Source: Candidatus Dechloromonas phosphorivorans
GTDB lineage: Bacteria > Pseudomonadota > Gammaproteobacteria > Burkholderiales > Rhodocyclaceae
Length of the DNA: 64,000 bases
Assembly (NCBI GenBank): GCA_016721185.1
Contig: JADKIP010000014.1
Coordinates: forward strand, 496,001 to 560,000
Direction of reading: 5' to 3'
This document shows, piece after piece, positions 9,858-18,756 of this stretch; position 1 is the first letter of the stretch, and each line of letters opens with the position of its first letter. Below the pieces are notes generated by a model. The model made no database searches and was not told where the DNA came from. It saw only the letters and a program-made list of their open reading frames with translations. Position numbers and translations under genes: made by a program.

Positions 9858-10311
9858 ATGTCGAATACAGTTACGCTCGGCGGCAATCCGGTTGAAGTCG
9901 CAGGTCCATTCCCGGTGAAAGGCGATCAGGCCCCGGCCTTCTCGCTGGTCGGTAAGGATCTTTCCGATGTGACACTTGCCAGCTTGGTCGGCAAGCGCAA
10001 GATTCTCAATATCTTCCCGAGCATCGATACGCCAACCTGCGCCACTTCCGTGCGCAAGTTCAACCAGTCGGCCAACGATGTCGCCAACACTGCAGTATTG
10101 TGCATTTCGGCCGACTTGCCGTTTGCTCAAAGTCGTTTCTGCGGCGCTGAAGGTTTGGCCAATGATACACGCTGTCCACCATGCGTGGCGCTGACTTCCT
10201 CTCGGCTTGGTGGTGGTGCTGGACGAGAATGATCGTGTGCTGCACAGCGAATTGGTGGGTGAAATCAAGGACGAACCGGATTACGCCGCAGCGCTTGCTG
10301 CACTTGCCTGA
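9858..10311 (+). CDS. tpx: Thiol peroxidase, frameshifted with an internal deletion
   Basis: An atypical 2-Cys peroxiredoxin that reduces alkyl hydroperoxides. [40 protein letters not shown] and the peroxidatic-Cys segment [20 protein letters not shown] are clear, and so is the resolving-Cys segment [16 protein letters not shown]. After this two frames alternate ([11 protein letters not shown], then [19 protein letters not shown]) and about 17 residues expected between them (the YGV...GLAARA part) are absent. The SD GGGAGA precedes the ATG. This is the last damaged gene of the left region. Confidence 0.9.
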
Positions 10312-10393
10312 TCAGGTTTTTGTGACTGATCGTGTTTCTGGCGGGCTGCAATAACCCGCTTTTTGGGCCAATCAGTACTGATCAAGCGCTCAA

Positions 10394-10433
10394 TAAAAAC
10401 GCCGACTACTTTAAAAGTAGTCGGCGTTTTTTC
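10394..10433. terminator. Bidirectional terminator between tpx and fabI
   Basis: AAAACGCCGACTAC and GTAGTCGGCGTTTT form a 14-bp stem with A/T runs on both sides, placed between two convergent genes, so it can serve both. Confidence 0.9.
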
Positions 10434-10527
10434 ATTTTTTTCCGGTTGACCGCGCCTCGTCCCGCCGGGGACTTGCTTTTGCGACGCAGGTGCCCGGTGC
10501 AGCACCCAGGGGGGTGCGGCAACCTGT

Positions 10528-11325
10528 TTAGGCGGGCAGCGGCTCGGCGTTACCCAAAGCAACGGTATTCATGCCGCCATCGACGTACATGATCTCGCCG
10601 GTGATGCCGCTCGCCAGATCGGAGAGCATGAAGGCGGCAGCATTGCCGACTTCATCAATCGTCACGTTACGACGCAGCGGTGCATTGTGCGAGTTGTAGG
10701 CGAGCAGCTTGCCGAAATTGCCGATGCCGGAAGCAGCCAGCGTCTTGATCGGACCGGCTGAAATGGCGTTGGCACGGATACCTTCAGGGCCAAGGCAGAA
10801 AGCCAGGTAGCGGGTCGCCGCTTCCAGGCTGGCCTTGGCCAGACCCATGGTGTTGTAGTTCGGCATGGTGCGCTCGGCGCCGAGGTAGGAGAGGGCGAGC
10901 GCAGCGCTCTTGCGGCCCTGCATCATCGGGCGAGCGGCCTTGACCAGCGCCGGGTAGCTGTACGACGAAATTTCGTGGGCGATGCGGAAGGAGTCGCGCG
11001 AAATGCCGTCGAGGAAGTCGCCTTCAATGGATTCGGTTGGAGCGTAGGCGATGGAGTGCACCAGGCCGTCCAGACCATCCCAATGCTTGCCGAGTTCAAC
11101 GAATAAATCAGTGATCTGTTCGTCGTTGCCGACGTCAAGCGGGAAAACCAGCGTGCTGTCGAATTCTTTGGAAAATTTGTTGATGCGGTCGATGAAGCGC
11201 TCGTTCTGGTACGAGAAGGCGAGTTGTGCGCCTTCGCGATGGCAGGCCTTGGCGATGCCATAGGCAATGGAGTGCTTGGATAGCAGACCGGTGATCAGAA
11301 TTTTTTTGTCGGCGAGAAAGCCCAT
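10528..11325 (-). CDS. fabI: Enoyl-[acyl-carrier-protein] reductase (NADH)
   Basis: Catalyses the last step of each fatty-acid elongation cycle. It is a 265-residue SDR-fold protein with the FabI N-terminus [20 protein letters not shown], the nucleotide-binding region, [19 protein letters not shown] carrying the Tyr-x6-Lys catalytic pair, and the C-terminal GGMNTVALG. The SD GGGAGA lies 8 bases before the ATG. The gene is clean and marks the point where frames become intact. It is monocistronic, ending against the shared terminator. Confidence 0.97.
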   Translation of the reverse strand: MGFLADKKILITGLLSKHSIAYGIAKACHREGAQLAFSYQNERFIDRINKFSKEFDSTLVFPLDVGNDEQITDLFVELGKHWDGLDGLVHSIAYAPTESIEGDFLDGISRDSFRIAHEISSYSYPALVKAARPMMQGRKSAALALSYLGAERTMPNYNTMGLAKASLEAATRYLAFCLGPEGIRANAISAGPIKTLAASGIGNFGKLLAYNSHNAPLRRNVTIDEVGNAAAFMLSDLASGITGEIMYVDGGMNTVALGNAEPLPA

Positions 11326-11368
11326 TTGATGTTCTCCCTAAGGGGTTTAGCCGGCGAATTATAAAGCA

Positions 11369-13015
11369 TCACATGTTGGGATAGGTTGGGCCTTCACCAC
11401 CTTGCGGCACGACCCAGTTGATATTTTGCGTTGGGTCCTTGATGTCGCAGGTTTTGCAATGGACGCAATTCTGGGCATTGATCTGCAAACGCGGGTTGTT
11501 GCCGCTTTCGTCACGCAGAATTTCATAAACGCCAGCCGGGCAAAAGCGCTGTTCCGGGGCATCATATTTCGCCAGATTGATCGTGATCGGTGTCGCCGCA
11601 TCCTTCAATTGCAGGTGGCAAGGCTGATCTTCCTCATGATTGGTGCTGGAGAGAAAGACCGAGGAAAGTCGGTCAAAACTCAACACGCCATCTGGTTTGG
11701 GATAGGCGATCAGCGGACATTCGCTGGCCAGCTTCAGTTTGGCGTGGTCTGGCGTAGTGTTGTGCAGGGTCCACGGGGCTTTGCCGCCAAAGATCAACTG
11801 ATCGATCCCGAACATGATTGAGCCGTATTTCAAGCCCTTGCTCATCCACGGTTTGAAATTGCGTGCCTGGTGCAGTTCTTCGTAAAGCCAGCTTTGCTTG
11901 AAGGCTGCCGGGTAGGCCGTCAGTTCATCGCGCTGGCGTTCGCCAGCGAGGGCGTCGAAACACGCCTCTGCGGCCAGCATGCCGGACTTGATGGCGCAGT
12001 GCGAGCCCTTGATGCGCGCCGCATTGAGGAAGCCGGCATCGTCGCCGACCAGTACGCCACCGGGGAAAGTCAGCCTGGGCAGCGATTGCAGGCCGCCTGC
12101 GGTCAGTGCCCGGGCGCCGTAGGCAATGCGTTTGCCGCCTTCAAGGAATTTGCGGATTTCCGGATGCGTCTTGAAACGCTGGAATTCTTCAAACGGTGAC
12201 AGATGCGGATTGCTGTAGCCGAGGCCGACGACGAAACCGACCGCGACCTGATTGTTTTCCAGATGGTAGAGAAAGCCGCCGCCATAGGTGTCCGAATCCA
12301 TCGGCCAGCCGCCGCTGTGGACGACCAGACCGAGCTGGTGGTTTTCCGGGGTGATTTCCCAGAGCTCCTTGAGGCCGATGCCGTAGGTTTGCGGATCGAC
12401 GCCGTCGCGCAAATTGAACTGCGCTTCGAGTTGCTTGCCGAGATGGCCGCGGCAGCCTTCGGCAAAGAAGGTGTATTTGCCGAGCAGTTCCATGCCGACC
12501 TGGAAATTCGGCCCTTCCGAGCCGTCGTGCAAGCGGCCCATATCGCCGGTGGCAACGCCTTTGACCGCGCCATTTTCATCAAACAGTATTTCAGCACCGG
12601 CAAAGCCGGGGTAGATTTCAACACCCAGCGCTTCGGCTTGTTCGCCCAGCCAGCGGCAGACATTGCCGAGCGAAATGACGTAGTTGCCCTCGTTATGAAA
12701 GCAACTGGGCAGTACGCTGTTCGGAATTTTGGTGGCGCCGGTTTCGGAAAAGATGAAGAAACGATCTTCAGAGACTGGCGCGTTAAGCGGTGCGCCGTCT
12801 TCCTTCCAGTTGGGTAGCAGTTCGGTCAAGGCGCGTGGGTCCATGACTGCACCCGAGAGAATATGGGCGCCGATTTCTGCCCCTTTCTCGATCAGGCAAA
12901 CCGCAAGTTCTGTTCCTTTTTCTGCAGCAATTTGTTTCAGCCGGATGGCCGAGGCCAGCCCGGCCGGACCGCCGCCAATGATGACGACGTCGAATTCCAT
13001 GGCTTCGCGTTCCAT
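11369..13015 (-). CDS. Electron transfer flavoprotein:ubiquinone oxidoreductase
   Basis: A membrane-associated FAD/4Fe-4S enzyme of 548 residues passing electrons from ETF to the quinone pool during fatty- and amino-acid oxidation. The N-terminal dinucleotide fold reads FDVVIIGGGPAGLASAIRLK, a middle quinone-binding region follows, and the C-terminal cluster cysteines are CPAGVYE and CVHCKTCDIKDPTQN, with the typical end GGEGPTYPNM. An SD (GGAG) precedes the first of two possible starts (13015 and 13000). etfAB are not in the window. fabI is downstream on the same strand. Confidence 0.95.
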   Translation of the reverse strand: MEREAMEFDVVIIGGGPAGLASAIRLKQIAAEKGTELAVCLIEKGAEIGAHILSGAVMDPRALTELLPNWKEDGAPLNAPVSEDRFFIFSETGATKIPNSVLPSCFHNEGNYVISLGNVCRWLGEQAEALGVEIYPGFAGAEILFDENGAVKGVATGDMGRLHDGSEGPNFQVGMELLGKYTFFAEGCRGHLGKQLEAQFNLRDGVDPQTYGIGLKELWEITPENHQLGLVVHSGGWPMDSDTYGGGFLYHLENNQVAVGFVVGLGYSNPHLSPFEEFQRFKTHPEIRKFLEGGKRIAYGARALTAGGLQSLPRLTFPGGVLVGDDAGFLNAARIKGSHCAIKSGMLAAEACFDALAGERQRDELTAYPAAFKQSWLYEELHQARNFKPWMSKGLKYGSIMFGIDQLIFGGKAPWTLHNTTPDHAKLKLASECPLIAYPKPDGVLSFDRLSSVFLSSTNHEEDQPCHLQLKDAATPITINLAKYDAPEQRFCPAGVYEILRDESGNNPRLQINAQNCVHCKTCDIKDPTQNINWVVPQGGEGPTYPNM

Positions 13016-13101
13016 GTTGTCTCCTGGTTTTATTGTGACGTTATTTTCAATACGGTACAGTATGGAAATGCATTGATCAACCCCTCAGGAACATCACCGA
13101 T

Positions 13102-13512
13102 ATGGAACATAAAAAGAAGCTCATTCACGTCACCAGGATGCCTGTTCGCTGGGGCGATATGGACGCCTACGGGCACGTGAACAATACCGTGTACTTTCGC
13201 TATATGGAGCAGGCGCGGGTCGAATGGCTGGAGGAGCAGAAGATCGAGGTTCGTCCGGGCGGGCTGGGTCCGGTCATCATCAATGCCAGTTGCACCTTCC
13301 TGATTCCGTTAAATTATCCGGGGATGGTTGAGGTGAAGACATTCGCCGGTCAACCTGGGCGTTCCAGCGTGCAGACTTACGTCGAAATGCGAATTGAAGG
13401 TGACGAAACACTTTACGCCGAAGGTGCCGCCAAGGTGGTCTGGATGGATACGCAAACCGGCAAATCGGCGCCGATTCCCGATCACGTGCGGGCAAGCCTT
13501 GAGACGGCGTAA
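13102..13512 (+). CDS. Acyl-CoA thioesterase, 4HBT/YbgC-type hotdog fold
   Basis: A 136-residue hotdog protein. VRWGDMDAYGHVNNTVYFRY carries the Asp and the His-Val-Asn-Asn pattern of the 4-hydroxybenzoyl-CoA thioesterase class. Its CoA substrate cannot be told from sequence. It is divergent from the ETF-QO gene across 86 bases and just upstream of dgt (32 bases), possibly co-transcribed with it. Confidence 0.88.
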   Translation: MEHKKKLIHVTRMPVRWGDMDAYGHVNNTVYFRYMEQARVEWLEEQKIEVRPGGLGPVIINASCTFLIPLNYPGMVEVKTFAGQPGRSSVQTYVEMRIEGDETLYAEGAAKVVWMDTQTGKSAPIPDHVRASLETA

Positions 13513-13544
13513 AAACAGCGTAAAGCTCGGGTAAACTGCGGCGC

Positions 13545-14888
13545 ATGAGCCAAAGAAAAATCTGGGAAAAACTTCTTTCCGCCGAGCGTCCAGGAGCCGG
13601 CAAAGTGCCGGGTACGCCAGAGCGTACAGCTTTTCAGCAGGATTACGATCGCATTGTCTTTACCTCCGCGTTCCGGCGGATGAAGGACAAGACGCAGGTT
13701 TTTCCGCTATCGAAGAGTGACTACGTACGGACGCGTCTGACGCACAGCCTCGAAGCCAGTTGCGTCGGGCGTTCGCTGGGCGCCGTGGTTGGGCGCGAAA
13801 TTATTGCCCGGCACGGTTTGCAGCATGTTGAATCCGGTGATTTCGGCGCCATTGTCGCCGCGGCCTGTCTGGCCCACGATATTGGGAATCCGCCCTTCGG
13901 TCATGCTGGTGAGGACGCTATCCGTGAGTGGTTCTGTACTTCCGGGGTGCTGGATCGCCATGCGTTTACGTCCGCCCAGCGAGCCGATTTTGAGCGTTAC
14001 GAAGGCAATGCCCAAGGCTTTCGCATCGTTACCCGCCTGCAAAATCCGGCCAATCCCGGCTTGCAACTAACCAGCGCGGTGCTGGCAACTTTTACCAAAT
14101 ATCCACGGCCGTCGCAGTTGGATGCCGAGCTGGATGGCAAGAGCGGCAAGAAGTTCGGGTTTTTTCAGCAGGATGCCGAGGCGTTTCAGCAAGTGGCGCG
14201 GTCAACCGGCCTGGTCGAGCGAATTCCAGGTACCGCCTGGCGCCGTCATCCATTGGCCTTTCTGGTCGAGGTTGCCGACGATACCTGCTACCTGATCGTC
14301 GATCTCGAAGATGCAGCCAAGCTGGGTTTCGTACCCTATCGCGATGCCGAATGCCTGCTTGCCGATCTGGCTGGCAACACAGTGAGCGGTCGCCGACTGG
14401 AGCGTTTGCATGATCCGAAAGAGCGCCTTGAATATCTGCGCGCCAAGGCCATTGGCTGTCTGCTGGAAAGTGCTGCTGCCGTTTTTCTGGAAAACGAGGA
14501 CGCCATTCTCAAGGGTGAGTTTGACGACGAATTGCTCAACCAGTCACCGATCGCGCACCCCTTGCAGGCGGTGCAGAAACTGGCCAAGGAAACTATTTAC
14601 AACGCTCGCCCGGCGCTGGAAATTGAAACCGCGGGTTTTGAGGTGCTGGGGGCGTTGCTGGGTTTATTTACCAATGCCGTCGAGGCCAGTGCCGGGCATG
14701 CCCGGTTTACGACCCGAGAGCGCATGTTGCTCAAATTGCTGCCGGCTCAGTTTCAGGGGCATGGCGGCGAACCGAATCCCGACCCCTATATCCGATTGCT
14801 GCAAGTGGCCGATTTTGTCGCCGGAATGACTGATTCCTATGCGGTGGATATGTATCGCAAGCTGAAAGGTTTCGCGCTGCCGAGCTGA
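13545..14888 (+). CDS. dgt: dGTP triphosphohydrolase-like HD protein
   Basis: A 447-residue HD-superfamily nucleotidase. The metal ligands lie in RTRLTHSLEASCVGRSLG and CLAHDIGNPPFGHAGEDAI, followed by ADDTCYLIVDLEDAAKLGF. Family members hydrolyse dGTP to deoxyguanosine and triphosphate. The length corresponds to the longer bacterial Dgt subfamily. The start follows CGGCGC with only a weak SD. Specificity for dGTP is from the family, not shown here. Confidence 0.9.
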   Translation: MSQRKIWEKLLSAERPGAGKVPGTPERTAFQQDYDRIVFTSAFRRMKDKTQVFPLSKSDYVRTRLTHSLEASCVGRSLGAVVGREIIARHGLQHVESGDFGAIVAAACLAHDIGNPPFGHAGEDAIREWFCTSGVLDRHAFTSAQRADFERYEGNAQGFRIVTRLQNPANPGLQLTSAVLATFTKYPRPSQLDAELDGKSGKKFGFFQQDAEAFQQVARSTGLVERIPGTAWRRHPLAFLVEVADDTCYLIVDLEDAAKLGFVPYRDAECLLADLAGNTVSGRRLERLHDPKERLEYLRAKAIGCLLESAAAVFLENEDAILKGEFDDELLNQSPIAHPLQAVQKLAKETIYNARPALEIETAGFEVLGALLGLFTNAVEASAGHARFTTRERMLLKLLPAQFQGHGGEPNPDPYIRLLQVADFVAGMTDSYAVDMYRKLKGFALPS

Positions 14889-14916
14889 TTGCGCTGCTTC
14901 GTCTGGAGCGCAGTCT

Positions 14917-15570
14917 TCAGACCGCCTTGCGAAAAGTCAGATTGAGACGACAGGCGCCGAGTAGCGGGTGATCGCCGGTCTTGAGCGCCAGTACGCCGTG
15001 ATAGCGCAGGCGGTCGGCGCCGCCCCAGACAACGACATCGCCATGCGTCAAGGTAACGCGGCTTACCGGATCGCTGCGCTTCAAGCCACCAAACTGGAAT
15101 TGCGCGGGTAAGCCGAGCGAGATGGAAACGATGGGCTGCGTCAGGTCACGCTCATCCTTGTCCTGATGCAGCGACATGCGGGCGCCGGGTTCGTAGCGAT
15201 TGATCAGGCAGGCATCCGGCATAAAGTTCGCAAAGCCGGCCTGTGCGGCGGCCTCTGTGGCGAGTTGCCGAAACAGCGTCGGCAGGCTCGGCCAGGGGCG
15301 GGCGCTATCGGGATCGACCGCCTGATAGCGGTAACCGGCCTTGTCGGTCACCCAGCCCAACTCGCCACAATTACTCATGGCCACCGACATGCGAAAACCG
15401 CCGGGCGTTTCCATGTGGCGAAACGGGGCTTGGGCGATGATCTGCTGAATTTCTGCAACGATGTTTGCAGCCTGCGCTGTGGCAAAGCCACGCAGAACGA
15501 TGGCGCCTGGGCCGAGACGCTCGCTCCAGGTTTCGCTCCCACCGGCGCCGCTCAGTAAATCGCTGATCAA
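14917..15570 (-). CDS. alkB: AlkB-type alpha-ketoglutarate-dependent dioxygenase (TTG start)
   Basis: Repairs 1-methyladenine and 3-methylcytosine by oxidative demethylation. The 217-residue protein has the Fe ligands His-x-Asp in MSLHQDKDERDL and the distal His in RLRYHGVLAL, plus the closing Arg-containing RLNLTFRKAV. The only suitable start is TTG at 15570, preceded at 8 bases by AAGGGA; the nearest upstream ATG is in another frame. A 2OG-Fe(II) fold with NRYEPGARM is typical of AlkB itself, not of its distant relatives. Confidence 0.92.
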   Translation of the reverse strand: MISDLLSGAGGSETWSERLGPGAIVLRGFATAQAANIVAEIQQIIAQAPFRHMETPGGFRMSVAMSNCGELGWVTDKAGYRYQAVDPDSARPWPSLPTLFRQLATEAAAQAGFANFMPDACLINRYEPGARMSLHQDKDERDLTQPIVSISLGLPAQFQFGGLKRSDPVSRVTLTHGDVVVWGGADRLRYHGVLALKTGDHPLLGACRLNLTFRKAV

Positions 15571-15668
15571 GAAATATCCCTTTTAGTCGATGCAATCATT
15601 TATTTGACGTTTATTCCATTTTCGCGTTCTGCTTGTGGATAGCTGCGACCATCGAAGCAACGGCTGGC

Positions 15669-15685
15669 CCTGCGGTCAACCCGAA
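15669..15685 (+). repeat. Dispersed 12-mer, one-base variant, intergenic
   Basis: CCTGCGGTCAAC, then CCG and AAAAA. It lies in the 293-base gap between divergent alkB and the next gene; I see nothing else definite in that gap. Confidence 0.65.
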
Positions 15686-15863
15686 AAACAAGCGAATTTT
15701 GCGTCTCGGTGGCTCAAAAGAATATCTCCTTCCGGTTGATCAGTCGTTTTGGTCTTGCCTCAGCGTGGGGAATTGTGGCTTGATCAGCGCTTGCCAACTT
15801 GAAAGCACGGCTTGGCAGAGCCAAGTTTATCGGTAGTTTCCATTTTTGAACGGATGATTGAAC

Positions 15864-16163
15864 ATGCGATTGCAGGACTTTCCGATTGGCGCCCGTTTTG
15901 AATACGAGGGGGCGATTTACGTAAAAACCGGTCCGTTGACCGCATCTTCGGAACAGGGCAAGCAGCGTATTATCCCGCGCCATGCCATGCTGAGGTCGCC
16001 GGAAATGGTGGCTGCTGAAGGCAAGCGCACTGCCTCGTCCGACTCGGCGCAGGTGCTGGCGGCTTTTGATGTCTTTTATGCCAGCTGTCGCGGATGGGTC
16101 AATGAAGTGCATCACGATGCATTGGCGAAGGCGCGTGAACAATTCATCAAGGCGCTGGGATAA
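15864..16163 (+). CDS. Conserved-looking hypothetical protein, 99 residues
   Basis: The protein begins MRLQDFPIGARFEYEGAIYV and ends FYASCRGWVNEVHHDALAKA-REQFIKALG. The N-terminal half resembles a small beta-rich domain (a PIGARFEYEG pattern as in some oligonucleotide-handling or regulatory proteins) and the C-terminal half is helical. I do not recognise the family. The ATG at 15864 is chosen over the in-frame TTG six bases upstream. A terminator-like hairpin follows, so it is probably a single-gene unit. Confidence 0.7.
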   Translation: MRLQDFPIGARFEYEGAIYVKTGPLTASSEQGKQRIIPRHAMLRSPEMVAAEGKRTASSDSAQVLAAFDVFYASCRGWVNEVHHDALAKAREQFIKALG

Positions 16164-16200
16164 ATATCCGGATCGGCAAGTGCGCTGGATGTATGCCCTG

Positions 16201-16240
16201 AGCCGTTAGCTGTCTCGGGGATACAGCGGCTGCTGTTTTT
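16201..16240 (+). terminator. Probable terminator
   Basis: A stem with a bulge (AGCC...GCTGT pairing ACAGCGGCT, 16201-16231) is followed by GCTGTTTTT. Imperfect stem, so moderate support. The rest of the gap to 16452 shows nothing clear. Confidence 0.45.
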
Positions 16241-16452
16241 CACTGGCACATCTCGCGCAAACGTCGTGAAATTTCAGCGCTTTCTCAAACCCGCCAAAAC
16301 CCGTAAAGACCAGCAAAAACCTCGCAATCAGCACTCAACATTCGGTTCGTCCCGTGTATATTCCGCCCTCGGTCGAACTGCGCAAACGGTTCCATTTTTC
16401 TCCTTTTCCCCGCCGATCTGGTTTCCTTGAGCCAAACACGGCCAACCCTCTT

Positions 16453-17544
16453 ATGCCGCTACAGAACATCATCCCCGCCGAATACGCCACCCAACTGGCT
16501 GAAAAAGTTGCCCTATTCAAGCAAGCGTTTACGCCGCTGGGTATTCCCGAACCTGAAATCATCAGTTCGGAAGCTTTGCACTACCGTTTGCGTGCCGAGT
16601 TTCACATCGTGCATGAAGACAATCGCGTCGATTACGCCATGTTCGGGGCGGACAATCCGAAGTTGCCGGTGGTTATCGAGGCGTTTCCGGTCGCGGTTGA
16701 AGCCATTTACGCCATCATGCCGCGGTTACGCGAGCAGTTGCAGGCCAGCAATACGTTGAAGGATCGGCTGTTTCAAGTGGACTTTCTCGCTACGCTGAGC
16801 GGCGAACTAATGGTGACCCTGATTTACCGCCAGCCGATCGGCCCGCGTTGGGAGGCGGCGGCGCAGCGCCTGGCTACCGAGCTTAACGTGCAGCTCATCG
16901 GCCGTAGCCGGGGGCGGAAACTGGTAGTCGAGCGCGACTGGTTGCTGGAAGAGTTTGAGCTGAATGGCCGCACTTTGCGCTATCAACAGATCGAGGGCAG
17001 CTTTACTCAGCCCAACGGTGGAGTGAATCGGCAAATGCTGGCCTGGGCTTGCCGGCAAGCCAGCGGACTGGGCGGCGACTTACTCGAACTGTACTGCGGC
17101 AATGGCAATTTCACGGTGGCGCTGGCGCCGTATTTTGAGCGCGTGCTGGCTACTGAAGTCGCCAAGTCTTCCGTCAAGGCTGCAGAGTACAACCTGACGG
17201 CTAATGGTGCCGAGAATGTGGCCGTGGTCCGCTTGTCCAGCGAAGAGATCAGCGCGGCGATCGATAAGACCAAGAAGTTCACTCAGTTACTGGAAGTCGA
17301 TCTCGATCAGTATCATTTTTCGACGCTGTTCGTCGATCCACCCCGCAGTGGGCTGGATGCCCAAACCCTGGAATTTGCCAGCCGCTTCGAGAACATCATC
17401 TACATCTCATGCAACCCGCAAACCCTGCTCGAAAATGTCGTTGCGCTGCAGGCAACGCATGAGATTGCGGCGACTGCGCTGTTCGACCAGTTTCCCTACA
17501 CGCCGCATCTGGAAAGCGGCTTGTTGCTCAAGCGGCGGCAATGA
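16453..17544 (+). CDS. trmA: tRNA (uracil-5-)-methyltransferase
   Basis: Makes T54 in tRNA using SAM. The protein has 363 residues from the ATG at 16453 (MPLQNIIPAEYATQL, the family's usual beginning); the frame is open 99 bases further upstream but without a better start. The SAM-binding segment is LLELYCGNGNFTVALA. The catalytic regions are FVDPPRSGLD and the nucleophile-Cys motif IYISCNPQTLLEN, with the C-terminal Glu base in PHLESGLLLKR. There is no iron-sulphur cysteine set, which favours TrmA over RlmD. Confidence 0.95.
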   Translation: MPLQNIIPAEYATQLAEKVALFKQAFTPLGIPEPEIISSEALHYRLRAEFHIVHEDNRVDYAMFGADNPKLPVVIEAFPVAVEAIYAIMPRLREQLQASNTLKDRLFQVDFLATLSGELMVTLIYRQPIGPRWEAAAQRLATELNVQLIGRSRGRKLVVERDWLLEEFELNGRTLRYQQIEGSFTQPNGGVNRQMLAWACRQASGLGGDLLELYCGNGNFTVALAPYFERVLATEVAKSSVKAAEYNLTANGAENVAVVRLSSEEISAAIDKTKKFTQLLEVDLDQYHFSTLFVDPPRSGLDAQTLEFASRFENIIYISCNPQTLLENVVALQATHEIAATALFDQFPYTPHLESGLLLKRRQ

Positions 17545-17638
17545 ACGCTGCCTGCTGAGGGCAGCAAAAAGGCATTCGCCCTCATCAATGAAGGCGAATA
17601 CCGCGGCAGGCCCACCCATTACGGCTGAGTTTTTGCCC

Positions 17639-18451
17639 TCAAACCTGGCTGAGCAATTCCGCTTTTTTGGTCGTGAATTCGCGCTCGGTCAACACCCCTT
17701 TTTGGAAGAGATCGGCCAGACGCTCAATTTTGGCAAATACATCGCCATCAAAGGCGGCGGGCGGGGCGAAGGAAGGGACTTCGGCCAGCACTTCGGTAAA
17801 TTGCGGCGGCTGGAATTGTGCGGCCGGCTTCTGCGGGGCGAAACCGTTGAGGCTAATGATCGGCAGGCTGCTGACGTTGACCACGCCATACTGACTGTTG
17901 AAGGTCATCGAATCATTGCCACCCTGTTGCTGCGACACGCCGCCGATTGAATGATCAAGCGTGTCGTAAATCGTCGTCTGGCCATTTAATTCGACGGCCA
18001 GCCGGCGCGTTGCGGGGAAGACTGCATAACGCACATTATTTTGTCCGCCTGACGAGGAGGGTGACCCGAGATCGCTCGGCCACCACTGGCCGGAGGCCGC
18101 TGCCGAGACGAACAGGCTGCCACTCGGTGCATTGTTCGACGATTGATACTGCGACTGACTGGCAACCGGCTGAAAACTGCCGGGCTGGTTCATCAGCTGG
18201 TTTGAAATCTCCACGCACAAACCGTCAACCTTGGATTTCAAGCCGTAATTGAACATGTCGCCGACCATGGTCATGCCGCCCATCATCCATTGGCCGGAAC
18301 CACCGAGATCGGGATGGCTGAATTGCGCCATCGTGCCGTTGCCATTCATCACCGCATAAACCATGTTGACCACGGCATCGCTGCTGACGTGATAGCGCTG
18401 CGCCAAATCCTGAATGAACTGCTGACCTTGGGGTGTGAACTGCTGCATCAT
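17639..18451 (-). CDS. SHOCT-domain protein of unknown function
   Basis: About 270 residues. The C-terminal SHOCT domain reads IERLADLFQKGVLTEREFTT-KKAELLSQV. The N-terminus MMQQFTPQGQQFIQDLAQRY is a predicted helical segment and the middle is Gly/Ser/Gln-rich. No signal peptide or TM helix is evident. I prefer the ATG at 18451 because GGGAG precedes it; in-frame ATGs at 18472 and 18562 exist. A variant of the dispersed 12-mer lies at 18546-18557 just upstream. The function is unknown, though SHOCT domains are often C-terminal oligomerisation tags. Confidence 0.75.
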   Translation of the reverse strand: MMQQFTPQGQQFIQDLAQRYHVSSDAVVNMVYAVMNGNGTMAQFSHPDLGGSGQWMMGGMTMVGDMFNYGLKSKVDGLCVEISNQLMNQPGSFQPVASQSQYQSSNNAPSGSLFVSAAASGQWWPSDLGSPSSSGGQNNVRYAVFPATRRLAVELNGQTTIYDTLDHSIGGVSQQQGGNDSMTFNSQYGVVNVSSLPIISLNGFAPQKPAAQFQPPQFTEVLAEVPSFAPPAAFDGDVFAKIERLADLFQKGVLTEREFTTKKAELLSQV

Positions 18452-18647
18452 TTGCTCCCGACTGGTAGGCATGAAAAAGCGAAAAATCGCTGCGCCAGCT
18501 CGCCGCGACTTTCTCGTCAAGTGAAGCCGAAGGAGAATTGAAACACCTGCGGTCGACTTCATTTTTACCCGAATTTTCGGGAAATCAGCCTCATTATAGT
18601 GGGCGGAAAACCTTGTATTAACGGGCTTTTCAGCAATATTTCAGGAT

Positions 18648-18696
18648 GCGCGGAAATGGTGCAGACGAAGGGCTGGAGGCGCGGGAATGGTGCAGA
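18648..18696. repeat. Pair of 18-bp direct repeats
   Basis: GCGCGGAAATGGTGCAGA (18648-18665) recurs with one mismatch at 18679-18696, in the gap between two genes. Confidence 0.6.
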
Positions 18697-18756
18697 AATC
18701 TGCCCCAAAACCGGGCGAGAATGCGAGTTTTCAGCGCACCCCTTGCCTGCCAGTAA

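Noticed and set aside
17550..17600. Terminator after trmA from the GCATTCGCC...GGCGAATAC inverted repeat
   Set aside because: Long loop and no T-run; it may be only a weak stem.
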